Shown here piece by piece: positions 18,041 through 27,006 of a stretch of DNA of 43,691 nucleotides (position 1 is the first letter of the stretch; every line of letters starts with the position of its first letter). Position numbers and translations under genes: made by a program. Origin of the DNA: Patescibacteria group bacterium (GTDB taxonomy: Bacteria; Patescibacteriota; Minisyncoccia; UBA6257; HR35); contig JANXCM010000002.1 of NCBI GenBank assembly GCA_025060085.1, positions 1 through 43,691 on the forward strand. The letters run 5' to 3'. The notes below the pieces were generated by a model. The model searched no databases and was not told the DNA's origin. It saw only the letters and a program-made list of their open reading frames with translations.

Positions 18041-18146
18041 TTTTTTAGGTAAAACTTTATTTCTTTTTGTCTTTCTTTGGATAATTATCAACAAAATTTT
18101 TAATAAAATTTTTGAAAAGTTAACCTCTTATGGTTTTGGTAAATGA
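18015..18146 (+). CDS. Small membrane protein (43 aa) upstream of sugar transferase
   Basis: A 43-codon ORF beginning MEVIQTIIDFLGKT, with a single hydrophobic helix (about 13-27) and a Lys-containing tail. Its stop overlaps the start of the sugar transferase in an ATGA at 18143-18146, the arrangement used for translational coupling here. This exact overlap argues for translation even though the ORF is short. No family is recognised. Confidence 0.5.
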   Translation: MEVIQTIIDFLGKTLFLFVFLWIIINKIFNKIFEKLTSYGFGK

Positions 18147-19405
18147 AATCTTACTATAAATATTTTAAAATCTCACTCGTGCTTTTAGATATTTTTTTAT
18201 TTTATCTTTCTTTAATCATTCTTCTCTTTTTTAAATACTCGTTGGAATTTAAAATTACGAAAGAACATTTGATAGGTTTTACAATTATTCTTCCTTTTTG
18301 GCTTTTATCCTTTTACTCTCAAAATTTTTACTCCTTGAATATTTTTAAAAATAAATTTTCTTTAAGGCTGATTAAAGCTTTTTCTACTGGTTTTATTATT
18401 TCTATTTTATTTTTCTATTTTCTGCCTTATCTAAAAATTTCTCCTAAAACCAATCTATTTATTTTTACTTTTCTCTATTTAGCTAACTTTTTAATTTTTA
18501 GAAAAATTATTGAAGATAAATTTAGACAAAAAAGAAAAATAAATATTTTAGTTTTAATTCCTAAAAATTTTATTGATAAATTTAAAAATGATTTTGAATC
18601 TCTCCATATCTATAACATTACTTTTTGGCAAGAAAACTATCTCTATGATTATTCTTCCTTTGACGCTATTGTGATCAGTCGGAAGATTAATAGGGAAGAA
18701 TTAATTAATAAAATAATTAGCAAAATAAATTATAAAGTACCGATTATTGAATTGGTGGATTTTTATGAAAAAAATTTGGGTAGAATACCTCTGGAAGAAA
18801 TAGACGAATATTGGATTCTTAAAGAAATTATTAATCCAGAAACAAAAATTCAAAGCTTAATTAAAAGAATTTTTGATATTTCCTTCAGCCTAATTATTTT
18901 GTGCTTTTCTTTACCATTTTTGCCAATAATTATTTTAGGAATTTATTTAAATTCTCCTGGTCCAATAATTTTTAAACAGAAAAGAATCGGCAAAGACAAC
19001 AAAGAATTTACCATTTATAAATTGAGAACAATGAAACCTGAAAGTGATCTAGGTATTTGGGAAAAAGAAAATGATAATAGAATATTCTTTTGGGGAAAAA
19101 TATTGAGAAAATTTCATTTAGATGAGTTACCTCAAATAATTAATGTTCTTAAGGGAGAATTATCATTTGTTGGCCCTCGACCAGAACAAGTTAATATCGT
19201 TAAAGATCTTGAAAAAAAAATACCTTTTTACAATATTAGACATATAGTTTTACCTGGTATTACGGGTTGGACTCAAGTTAATTATAAAAAACCATTTAAT
19301 CTAGATGAAACAAAAATTAAAGTTGAGTATGATTTTTATTATCTTAAAAATAAAAATTTTTTCTTGGATCTAATTATTTTTCTAAAAACAATTTTTAATA
19401 TTTAA
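18143..19405 (+). CDS. Polyprenyl-phosphate sugar-1-phosphate transferase
   Basis: Membrane enzyme that starts a surface polysaccharide or glycan by moving a sugar-1-phosphate from a UDP-sugar to undecaprenyl phosphate (WbaP/WcaJ type). About five N-terminal helices occupy residues 1-130, and a nucleotide-binding-like linker follows. The C-terminal catalytic domain has the signature LIKRIFDISFSLIILC, SPGPIIFKQKRIG, FTIYKLRTM, FHLDELPQIINVLKGE and SFVGPRPE. Length 420 fits the five-helix class. No other glycosyltransferases lie in the window, so the sugar cannot be named. Its 3' end overlaps the convergent priA gene by 4 nt. Confidence 0.9.
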   Translation: MKSYYKYFKISLVLLDIFLFYLSLIILLFFKYSLEFKITKEHLIGFTIILPFWLLSFYSQNFYSLNIFKNKFSLRLIKAFSTGFIISILFFYFLPYLKISPKTNLFIFTFLYLANFLIFRKIIEDKFRQKRKINILVLIPKNFIDKFKNDFESLHIYNITFWQENYLYDYSSFDAIVISRKINREELINKIISKINYKVPIIELVDFYEKNLGRIPLEEIDEYWILKEIINPETKIQSLIKRIFDISFSLIILCFSLPFLPIIILGIYLNSPGPIIFKQKRIGKDNKEFTIYKLRTMKPESDLGIWEKENDNRIFFWGKILRKFHLDELPQIINVLKGELSFVGPRPEQVNIVKDLEKKIPFYNIRHIVLPGITGWTQVNYKKPFNLDETKIKVEYDFYYLKNKNFFLDLIIFLKTIFNI

Positions 19406-21120
19406 AGATCATCATCAAAATTTATTTCCTCTAAACATGATACCCCCTCTAAGAGATTTTTTAAATCTATAAAATTTTTTGATTTTAATTGAAGATACAT
19501 TTGGTATCTTTTTTTAATCCGTGATATTCTTTCTAAAAAAGGACCTGTAATTTCAACTTCTTTTTTGCTTAATAAAATTCTTTTTTTTAAAAGATCTTTT
19601 AAGCTTAATAATCTTCTGTTTAATTCTTGAAGATTGCTTAATCTTGAAATTAATTTGACTTTAGAATAAAAAGGTGGAAGTTTATTTAATCTTCTTTCCT
19701 CAATAAGTTCTTTAATAATTATTCCATTTTTAATCTTATTCAAAATTTCTTGATTAAGTTTTGTTTGAAGAAATAATTGAGCTGAACTATTTTTTAATAA
19801 ATAGAGAAGATGAAGATATTTTTCTTTTAAAACTAAATTATCTGAAAAAAATGCTTTGTCGAAATTCATAAAAATAGTTTTAGGTGAAAAAATGTTTAAA
19901 ATTAACCAGCTGCCGATGATTACTCCTTTTTTATTTTTGAATTGTTTAAATTTTTTAAATTGAGATTCAGATTGGATTTCAAAAAAATTTATTTTTTGAT
20001 TATTTAGAAATTTTTTAAGCCATTCCTTTCCTATTTCTTTTATTATTAAATTAGAATTTTGGCACTTTGGACATAGAGCTGGAAAGGGATAATTTTTATG
20101 ACATTGAGGACAAAAAAGATTATTTTCATAAACTGTAAGATAATTTTGACAATTTTGGCAATCAAATTTATAGAAACAATTAGAGCAAATTAATCTTTGA
20201 GCTAGGTTTTTTTGAAGAATAAAAATTTTAGTTAGACGATTATCTTCTTGAATAATTTTTTTTAGCTGATTAATACTTTGAAAAGGAGTAAATTCAACTT
20301 TAGGATATTTTAATTGAGGAAATTTTAAATAGACAGAAAGAGTGTAAAAATCATCTGAATAGATAAGATAGCATTTTAACAATTTAGCTAAATCTTCAAT
20401 GATTTCAAGATAATTAATCTTTGGGTTTTTAAAAAATTCTCTATAAAGAGGACTGCCTTCTTTTAGAACAATTATTTTGTCTATATTTTGCCAAGGAAGA
20501 AATATTATTTTTTTTGAACCTAAAAAAATATTTTTTTCCGGAGAAACAATTAGATCAATATAACTTTTAAGATTTTTTAAATTTTTTAAATAAATTAAAT
20601 TAACTTTCTTATCTTTGTTTTGAAAATAAAAATTATCAGCTTCTCTTTGGGTAGGTAAGATAATAATCACCTTTTTATTATTTAATTTTTCCCAATTTAT
20701 TCTTTTCCAAATTTCTAATTTAAACTTTCTATTTACAACATTAATTTTTTGAGGCAGATTAAAATTGATATAAGTTTTAGAAAAATTAAAGAAAAGAGAT
20801 AAAGCAGATGATAAAGAGAGATAATATCGACGGCTAATTTTATAAGCTATTTTTTTTTGAATTTCACTAAAAATATCTTTTTCGGTAATAACATCTTTAA
20901 TACCTTTGATTTGATAATCAAGATTTTTGATAAGATATTTAACTTCTGAAATATGATTGGTTTTCCAAACATAACCTATTTTTTCTTTTTTACGAATTTC
21001 AATTTTTACTAAACTACCATGGGAAATTTTTTTTCCCGAAAAATAGAGAAAAAAATCAGGCGTTTGAGGGGGTAGCGGTTGCAGGGGTACTACTTTTAGG
21101 ATATAATTTTTTTGCTCCAT
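19402..21120 (-). CDS. priA: PriA-like protein with lost helicase motifs
   Basis: PriA restarts stalled replication forks. Family identity rests on the zinc region (CSNCFYKFDCQNC, then FCPQC and LCPKC), ERRLNKLPPFYSKVKLI, and GPFLERISRIKKRYQMYL near the C-terminus. The ATPase signatures are missing. There is no GxGKT Walker A before ILPTQREADNF, the DEEH box is KEGS (IIVLKEGSPLYREF), and the ILIGTQMxxKGHDF motif reads VIIGSWLILNIFSP. At 572 residues it is about 160 shorter than E. coli PriA. It is therefore probably a DNA- or protein-binding remnant without ATP-driven unwinding. It is divergent from mreB, with 27 nt between starts. Confidence 0.82.
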   Translation of the reverse strand: MEQKNYILKVVPLQPLPPQTPDFFLYFSGKKISHGSLVKIEIRKKEKIGYVWKTNHISEVKYLIKNLDYQIKGIKDVITEKDIFSEIQKKIAYKISRRYYLSLSSALSLFFNFSKTYINFNLPQKINVVNRKFKLEIWKRINWEKLNNKKVIIILPTQREADNFYFQNKDKKVNLIYLKNLKNLKSYIDLIVSPEKNIFLGSKKIIFLPWQNIDKIIVLKEGSPLYREFFKNPKINYLEIIEDLAKLLKCYLIYSDDFYTLSVYLKFPQLKYPKVEFTPFQSINQLKKIIQEDNRLTKIFILQKNLAQRLICSNCFYKFDCQNCQNYLTVYENNLFCPQCHKNYPFPALCPKCQNSNLIIKEIGKEWLKKFLNNQKINFFEIQSESQFKKFKQFKNKKGVIIGSWLILNIFSPKTIFMNFDKAFFSDNLVLKEKYLHLLYLLKNSSAQLFLQTKLNQEILNKIKNGIIIKELIEERRLNKLPPFYSKVKLISRLSNLQELNRRLLSLKDLLKKRILLSKKEVEITGPFLERISRIKKRYQMYLQLKSKNFIDLKNLLEGVSCLEEINFDDDL

Positions 21121-21147
21121 CTATCTTAAAATAAATATTTTAAAAAA

Positions 21148-22152
21148 ATGCTAATAAAAATTGGAATTGATCTAGGAACAGCTAATACTACTGTTTATTT
21201 ACCTAATAAAGGTATTGTTTTAACTGAACCAACTGTAGTGGCAGTTGATGATTTAACTAAAAAAATTTTAGCTGTAGGTCAAGAAGCAAAAGAGATGATT
21301 GGTAAAACTCCAGGCGATATTAAAATTTATCGTCCCTTAAAAGAGGGTGTAATTGCTGATTATAAATCAACCCTCGCTATTTTAAAGTATTTTTTAGATA
21401 AAACTAAAGCAATAAAAATTTTTAAACCTCTTTTGGTAGTTTCAGTGCCAGCAGGTATTTCTTCTACGGAAAGAAAAGCTGTTATTGATGCTGCTTTGGA
21501 AGCAGGAGCAAAAGAAGTTTATCCTATTAGAGAACCATTACTTGCTTCTCTAGGAGCTGATTTGCCTATTAATTCTCCTACAGGTCAAATGATCGTTAAT
21601 ATTGGTGGCGGAACTACAGAAATTGCTGTAATTTCTTTAGGAGGAATTGTTAGTTGGGAATCAATCAGAATAGCTGGTGATAAATTTGATGAGTCAATTA
21701 GAGAATATTTAAGGAGAAAATTTAATTTAGCTGTTGGCGATCGAACGGCCGAAATGATTAAAATTCAAGTAGGGGCAGCTTTGATAAATAAAAATCATAA
21801 CTTAGAGATGAATGTTAATGGAATTAATATCTTAACTGGTTTACCAGTAACAGTCAAAATTACTTCTGCTCATATTGTTGAAGCTCTCCAAAGAGATTTA
21901 AGAGAAATTATTTTAGGTATTAAAAAAGTTTTAGCCAATACACCCCCTGAATTAGTAGCTGACATTATGGAAAAAGGTATTGTTCTTTCCGGAGGTGGTG
22001 CTCTTTTGAGAAATTTAGATCAATTGATTTATGAACAAACAGGTGTAGCCACTTTTGTAGCTGATGACCCTTTATATTGCGTTGCTCGCGGAACAGGTAA
22101 AATTATTGAAAAACTTGATATTTATCGCAGAATATTAATTTCTCATAAATGA
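21148..22152 (+). CDS. mreB: Rod-shape protein MreB (first copy)
   Basis: Actin homologue that polymerises under the membrane and guides side-wall peptidoglycan synthesis. Phosphate-1 is IGIDLGTANTTVYL, phosphate-2 is VNIGGGTTEIAVISLGG and the adenosine motif is VLSGGGALLRNLD; all are intact. EPLLASLGA replaces the usual E-P-x-A-AAIGAG. Length 334 is normal. Its stop overlaps the holB start as ATGA, so it leads an operon running through holB, frr, rseP and proS to the second mreB. A close relative lies at 25987-27003. Confidence 0.95.
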   Translation: MLIKIGIDLGTANTTVYLPNKGIVLTEPTVVAVDDLTKKILAVGQEAKEMIGKTPGDIKIYRPLKEGVIADYKSTLAILKYFLDKTKAIKIFKPLLVVSVPAGISSTERKAVIDAALEAGAKEVYPIREPLLASLGADLPINSPTGQMIVNIGGGTTEIAVISLGGIVSWESIRIAGDKFDESIREYLRRKFNLAVGDRTAEMIKIQVGAALINKNHNLEMNVNGINILTGLPVTVKITSAHIVEALQRDLREIILGIKKVLANTPPELVADIMEKGIVLSGGGALLRNLDQLIYEQTGVATFVADDPLYCVARGTGKIIEKLDIYRRILISHK

Positions 22153-22940
22153 TTATCGGACATTCAGAACAAATAAAAATTATTTTAGATATTTTAAATA
22201 ATTACTCTAGGGGATTTTTTTTATTGTTCGGGCCAGAAAGCATCGGCAAATTTTATCTTTTGAAACATTTAACCATCGAAAGAAAACCATTAATTATTAA
22301 TTCTGAAGAGGTTATTTTGAAAATTAAAACATCTGAATTTATTCAAAAAATGATGTTTTTAAAAAATTTAGATAAGCAAATTATTATTATTAACGATGCT
22401 CATAAATTTAATAAAGAATCTCAAAATAAACTTTTAAAAATTTTAGAAGAAATTCCTAATCAGACTTTGATTTTTTTTATCACCCATAAACTTTATAAAA
22501 TTTTACCTACCATCCGTTCTCGTGCTCAAAAAATAAAATTTTCTTTACTTCCTGAAGATGAGTTAAAAAAATTCCTTTTCAGTCAAAATTACCCAGTTAA
22601 TCAAGTTAATTTTTTATTAAAAATTTTCCCAGGACAAATAGGTAAAATTATTTACTTTTTAAATAATAGAGAAAAATTAATTAATCTTCAAAAAATTATC
22701 AGTTCTTTAAATATTTTTGAAAAATTTCAAGCCTTTTCGAAAATAGAAAAAGAAATAACCTTAGAAGAATTAATCAATTATTTTATTATTTTTGAAAGAG
22801 AAAATTTGTTGAAGAAAAACTCTAAATCAATTAAAAAAATAAAGTATCTTTTATCTTTATACGAAGATAGTAATTATTTTTTGAGTAAGGAACTTCAATT
22901 TTCAAATATTGTTTTAAATTTATATGGAGCGAGCATTTAA
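22149..22940 (+). CDS. holB: DNA polymerase III delta-prime-like clamp-loader subunit
   Basis: AAA+ fold subunit of the sliding-clamp loader. The P-loop position reads GPESIGKFYLL, lacking the Ser/Thr after Lys, as expected for a delta-prime subunit that does not hydrolyse ATP. Walker B is altered to IIINDAHKF, the KLLKILEEIPNQTLIFFIT block is typical of the family, and the arginine-finger SRC motif appears as RSRAQKI. Length 263 is a little short. It overlaps mreB by 4 nt upstream and a 52-codon ORF by 17 nt downstream. Confidence 0.85.
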   Translation: MIIGHSEQIKIILDILNNYSRGFFLLFGPESIGKFYLLKHLTIERKPLIINSEEVILKIKTSEFIQKMMFLKNLDKQIIIINDAHKFNKESQNKLLKILEEIPNQTLIFFITHKLYKILPTIRSRAQKIKFSLLPEDELKKFLFSQNYPVNQVNFLLKIFPGQIGKIIYFLNNREKLINLQKIISSLNIFEKFQAFSKIEKEITLEELINYFIIFERENLLKKNSKSIKKIKYLLSLYEDSNYFLSKELQFSNIVLNLYGASI

Positions 22941-23082
22941 TTTTTTAAGAATAATAATTTTTTTAACCATCTTAATTTATCTTGTTGGTTTCGTGATTTC
23001 AGATGAATTTTTGAATAATTTTATTAAAGAAGTTGGCCCTAAATTAGCTCCTTATGGTATAGAAATTCTTCACTTAAGATGA
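22924..23082 (+). CDS. Small membrane protein between holB and frr (52 aa)
   Basis: A 52-codon ORF starting MERAFNFLRI, with one membrane helix (about 8-26) and a C-terminal tail ISDEFLNNFIKEVGPKLAPY. It overlaps the end of holB by 17 nt and its TGA overlaps the frr start (ATGA). Such tight nesting on both sides argues that it is translated. Nothing in it points to a function. Confidence 0.55.
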   Translation: MERAFNFLRIIIFLTILIYLVGFVISDEFLNNFIKEVGPKLAPYGIEILHLR

Positions 23083-23621
23083 TGGATGAGTTTTTAAAAA
23101 AAATAAATTTAATTATTAAAGAATTTGAAGTAAAATTAAGAAGTATTAGAAGTTATAAATTTGCCCTTCATTGGTTAGAAAGCGTAGAAATAATTGCTTA
23201 CGGAAAAAAATACGAACTTAAATCATTAGCCAGTATTAGCCAATTAGATATTTCTAAATATAAGGTTACTCCTTGGGATGTTAGTATTTTAAGTGATATT
23301 GAAAGAGATTTAAGAAAGACTAATTTTGGGGGAAGCATTCAAAAAGAAAAAGAAAGTTTAATCATTTCTTTTCCGCCTATCACCGAAGAAACTAAAAAGA
23401 ATTTATTAAAAAATCTTAGTATTATTAAAGAAGAATTTCGGATAAAGATTAGAAGATTGCGTGATGATTTTTTAAAAGATCTAAAAAGCGAAAAAGATAG
23501 TAAAAAAATTAGCGAAGATTTTTTTTATAAAACTAAAGAAAAAATCGAAATTGAGGTCGAAAAAGCGAATAAAAAAATTGAAGAGTTATTTCAAAATAAA
23601 GAAAAGGAAATTTTATCTTAA
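23079..23621 (+). CDS. frr: Ribosome recycling factor
   Basis: Splits post-termination ribosomes with EF-G. The family blocks are YGKKYELKSLASIS, KVTPWDVSILSDIERDLRK, SFPPITEETKKNLLK and RRLRDDF, the last carrying the key Arg of domain I. A long C-terminal helix completes the three-helix bundle. Length 180 is normal. The N-terminal R(T/S)GRA segment reads IRSYKFALHWL, somewhat divergent. It follows in the mreB operon and overlaps the preceding small ORF by 4 nt. Confidence 0.9.
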   Translation: MMDEFLKKINLIIKEFEVKLRSIRSYKFALHWLESVEIIAYGKKYELKSLASISQLDISKYKVTPWDVSILSDIERDLRKTNFGGSIQKEKESLIISFPPITEETKKNLLKNLSIIKEEFRIKIRRLRDDFLKDLKSEKDSKKISEDFFYKTKEKIEIEVEKANKKIEELFQNKEKEILS

Positions 23622-23637
23622 CATTTTTTAAGTTTCG

Positions 23638-24693
23638 ATGTTAAGTATTATTTTATTTTTAATTGCTTTAGGTATTTTAATTTTTGTTCATGAATTAGGT
23701 CATTTTTGGGCAGCAAAAAAATTGAAAGTTCCCGTAGAAGAATTCGCTATTGGTTTTCCACCAAGATTAATAAGAAGGAAAATTGGTGAAACCTTATATT
23801 CTCTAAATTTAATTTTTTTTGGTGGATATGTTAAATTAAGGGGTGAAAATGATCCTTCTGATCCTAATGGTTTTTTAAATAAACCTGCTTGGATTAAAAT
23901 AATTGTTGTTTTAGCTGGTGTTTTTTTTAATTTAATTTTAGCTTATTTTTTATTTTCCTTTGGTTATTTAATTGGTTTACCAGAGTATTCTCCTCAATCT
24001 CAAAATGTTGTTATTCTTCAGACTCTACCTGAAAGTGTAGCCGAAAAGGCTGGTTTGAAAATGTTAGATAGATTAGTTTATTTAAAATATCAAAATGAAA
24101 TAATCTATTTTACTGAGGTTAAAAAAGTAAGAGAAATAATTGAAAATTATCGGGGTAAAGAAATTATTTTAGGTATTGAAAGAGCAAAAAAAATAATAGA
24201 AATTTCTTTGGTGCCTGAAATTAATAAAAATTTAAGCCCATTAGGAGTTCGCTTAGGGAGTTTAGATTTAATAAAACATCCCTTTCCCCTTAATTTCTAT
24301 TTTGCTTTAATAAAAACGAAAGATTCTTTTATTAATATTTTTATCGGATTAAAAGAATTTTTCTCAAAAATTTTTCAAGGAGAAAAAGAAGTCTTCAATG
24401 AAATTGTTGGTCCTTTGGGAATGTTTGATATTTATAATCAATTTCGATTATTAGGTTTTAATTACTTGCTTTATTTTTTAGCTATTGTTTCTATTAATTT
24501 GGTGATTTTAAATATTTTACCCTTTCCAGCTCTTGATGGAGGAAGATTTATTTTTTATTTTTACGAATTTTTAACCCAGAGAAAAATTTCTCCCTATTGG
24601 GAAAATATTGTTAATGGACTTGGGTTTATTTTCTTAGTAATTTTAATGATTCTTATTACTCTTAAAGACATCTCAGTTAAGTTTTTTAAATAA
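23638..24693 (+). CDS. rseP: RseP-like site-2 intramembrane metalloprotease
   Basis: Zinc protease that cleaves membrane-embedded substrates. The first helix holds FVHELGHF with zinc ligands His18 and His22 and catalytic Glu19. The other half-site is NILPFPALDGGRF near residue 300, with the conserved Asp ligand. One PDZ-like domain lies between them (about 120-205), beginning around TLPESVAEKAGLKMLDRL. Length 351 is at the short end of the family, which often has two PDZ domains. The usual target is an anti-sigma factor or leftover signal peptides; none can be assigned here. Confidence 0.93.
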   Translation: MLSIILFLIALGILIFVHELGHFWAAKKLKVPVEEFAIGFPPRLIRRKIGETLYSLNLIFFGGYVKLRGENDPSDPNGFLNKPAWIKIIVVLAGVFFNLILAYFLFSFGYLIGLPEYSPQSQNVVILQTLPESVAEKAGLKMLDRLVYLKYQNEIIYFTEVKKVREIIENYRGKEIILGIERAKKIIEISLVPEINKNLSPLGVRLGSLDLIKHPFPLNFYFALIKTKDSFINIFIGLKEFFSKIFQGEKEVFNEIVGPLGMFDIYNQFRLLGFNYLLYFLAIVSINLVILNILPFPALDGGRFIFYFYEFLTQRKISPYWENIVNGLGFIFLVILMILITLKDISVKFFK

Positions 24694-24751
24694 AAATACT
24701 TAAAATTAGATAAAAGATAATTTTATTTAATAAATAATAAAAATTTTAAAA

Positions 24752-26011
24752 ATGAAGCAATCTGATCTTTTTTTTAAAACTTATAAAAAAATTTCAGAAG
24801 AAGAGGAAGCAAAAAATTCTCAATTTCTAATCAGGGCAGGGTTTATTGAAAAAGTGGGTGCAGGAATTTACAATTTTCTTCCTCTTGGTTTAATAGTTAT
24901 AGAGAAAATTAAAAAAATAATTAGGGAAGAATTAAATAGAATAAGTTGTCAAGAAGTTTTATTAGCTAATTTACATCCCCAAGAATTTTGGCAAAAGTCA
25001 GGAAGATTGAAAAAATTTGATGTTTTATTTACTGTCAGAGGACAAAGGGATAATCAGTATGTTTTAGCACCAACTCATGAAGAAATAATCTTTCCATTGG
25101 TAAAAAAAAATATTAATTCATATAAGGATCTCCCTGTGGCTTTATATCAAATTAACACCAAATATCGTGATGAATTAAGGGCTAAATCGGGTCTTTTGAG
25201 GAATAGAGAATTTATTATGAAAGATTTATACAGTTTTCATACTGATGAAAAAGATTTAGAGAGATTTAAAAAATTAATGGATAAAACTTACTTAAAAATT
25301 TTTAAAAGATGTGGATTAAAGGCTATTCCTACTTTAGCCAGCGGTGGAACTTTTTCTGAATTTTCCACTGAATTTCAAGTAATTACTGAGGCAGGTGAAG
25401 ATATTATTTATCATTGTCCTAATTGTAAATATGCTTTCAATAAGGAGATAATAGATGAAAAAAATAATAAATGCCAAAAATGTTTCAATAATTTGATAGA
25501 AAATAAAAGCATTGAGGTAGGCAATACTTTTAATTTAGGAACAAAATTTTCTGAAATTTTCGATGTTTTTTATTTAGACAAGAATAATCAAAAAAAATAT
25601 ATTTGGGCAGGCTGTTATGGTATTGGAATTACTCGACTTCTGGGAGCTATTGTTGAGGTTAATAGTGATGAAAAAGGAATTATTTGGCCTAAAGAAGTTT
25701 CTCCCTTTTTAGTTCATTTAATTAAATTGAATTATAGTGATAGTAAAATAAATAAAAAATTAAGACTAATAGCTGATAGAGTTTACTTAACTTTAAAAAA
25801 TAACAATATAGAAGTTCTTTTTGATGATCGAGAAAATGTTTCTAATGGTCAAAAATTTATAGAGAGTGATTTAATTGGTTTACCCTATCAAATAATTGTT
25901 GGTGAACATAGCCATTCTGAAAATTTAGAAATTAGATCTAGATTGATAAAAAAAATTCATAAATTAAAATTAAATAATCTAATAAAATGGTTCAATTCGT
26001 TAAACAATTAG
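24752..26011 (+). CDS. proS: Prolyl-tRNA synthetase without editing domain
   Basis: Class II synthetase. Motif 1 lies in LIRAGFIEKVGAGIYNFLPLG, motif 2 in YRDELRAKSGLLRNREFIMKD (written in two parts: YRDELR and NREFIMKD), and motif 3 in WAGCYGIGITRLLGA. At 419 residues it is about 150 shorter than the E. coli type. The INS deacylase domain that hydrolyses Ala-tRNA-Pro, normally between motifs 2 and 3, is gone. In its place is a short zinc-ribbon-like piece (YHCPNCKYAF, then NKCQKCFN) leading to EVGNTFNLGTKFS. The C-terminal anticodon domain is complete. It overlaps the second mreB by 25 nt. Confidence 0.93.
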   Translation: MKQSDLFFKTYKKISEEEEAKNSQFLIRAGFIEKVGAGIYNFLPLGLIVIEKIKKIIREELNRISCQEVLLANLHPQEFWQKSGRLKKFDVLFTVRGQRDNQYVLAPTHEEIIFPLVKKNINSYKDLPVALYQINTKYRDELRAKSGLLRNREFIMKDLYSFHTDEKDLERFKKLMDKTYLKIFKRCGLKAIPTLASGGTFSEFSTEFQVITEAGEDIIYHCPNCKYAFNKEIIDEKNNKCQKCFNNLIENKSIEVGNTFNLGTKFSEIFDVFYLDKNNQKKYIWAGCYGIGITRLLGAIVEVNSDEKGIIWPKEVSPFLVHLIKLNYSDSKINKKLRLIADRVYLTLKNNNIEVLFDDRENVSNGQKFIESDLIGLPYQIIVGEHSHSENLEIRSRLIKKIHKLKLNNLIKWFNSLNN

Positions 26012-27003
26012 AATTAGGTATTGATCTTGGAACATCTAATACCCTTGTTTATCTTAAAAATCGAGGAATAATTTTTAATGAACCCTCTTATATTGTTTTT
26101 GATAAAAGAAATTCAAATATTATTGCTATTGGGCAAGAAGCTAAAAAAATGGTAGGTCGATCACCGCATTATTTAAGTGTAGTTAAACCGATTAATTTTG
26201 GTATTGTCACTGATTTCGAATCAACTACCAGTTACCTTAGTAAAATTATTCAAATTCTCAATAAAAAATATTTATTTCTTATCAAACCCAGAGCTATTAT
26301 TGGTACTCCCCTTAATTTAACTGAAGTTCAAATGAGAGGTGTTGTAGATGCTGGGATAGCGGCTGGTTTTAAGGAAGTTTATACTATTGAGCAACCATTA
26401 GCAGCTGCCTTAGGAGGGAATTTAGATGTCGCTGAGGCAAAAGGTTTATTAATTATTGATATTGGTGGTGGAACAACTGAAATTGCTGTTATCTCTTTAG
26501 GAGGAATTGTTGTCGGAAAAAGCGTCAAAATTGCCGGTGATCGTTTTAATTCCAATTTTTTAAATTACATTAGATTAAAATACAATCTTATTGTTGGTGA
26601 AAGCCAGGTAGAAGAAGCCAAAATAAATATTAGTTCTATTATAGGTAAAAATAATCTAGTTTCTTTAAGGGGCAGAGATGCTTTAACTACCTTGCCGAAA
26701 GAAATTCATGTTTCCAGTAGTGACTTAAGAGAAGCTTTAAATTCTCCCCTTAATGACTTACTTGAGGAGATCAAAGATATTTTAAATCTTACGCCCGCTG
26801 AGTTGATAGGTGACATTGTTAGTCGGGGAATTTATTTAACTGGAGGAGGAAGTTTAATTGATGGGTTAGCTGAATTTTTAGAAAAAGAATTGAATGTTAA
26901 GATTAACAAGATTGATAATCCTCTTCATTCAGTAGCGTTGGGTTTAGGAAAAATAATTGAAAACTTTAATTATTACAAAAAGTTTTGTTATACTCATTCT
27001 TAA
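25987..27003 (+). CDS. mreB: MreB paralogue (second copy)
   Basis: Second actin-like MreB of 338 residues. Phosphate-1 is LGIDLGTSNTLVYL, phosphate-2 IDIGGGTTEIAVISLGGIVV and adenosine motif LTGGGSLIDGLAE, so nucleotide binding should be kept. It shares long identical stretches with the copy at 21148, such as GGGTTEIAVISLGGIV, but differs in the interface regions. It overlaps proS and directly precedes mreC, the arrangement of the canonical mreBCD operon, so this may be the copy tied to MreC. The Cys and His at the end (FCYTHS) are unusual. Confidence 0.93.
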   Translation: MVQFVKQLELGIDLGTSNTLVYLKNRGIIFNEPSYIVFDKRNSNIIAIGQEAKKMVGRSPHYLSVVKPINFGIVTDFESTTSYLSKIIQILNKKYLFLIKPRAIIGTPLNLTEVQMRGVVDAGIAAGFKEVYTIEQPLAAALGGNLDVAEAKGLLIIDIGGGTTEIAVISLGGIVVGKSVKIAGDRFNSNFLNYIRLKYNLIVGESQVEEAKINISSIIGKNNLVSLRGRDALTTLPKEIHVSSSDLREALNSPLNDLLEEIKDILNLTPAELIGDIVSRGIYLTGGGSLIDGLAEFLEKELNVKINKIDNPLHSVALGLGKIIENFNYYKKFCYTHS

Positions 27004-27006
27004 TTT

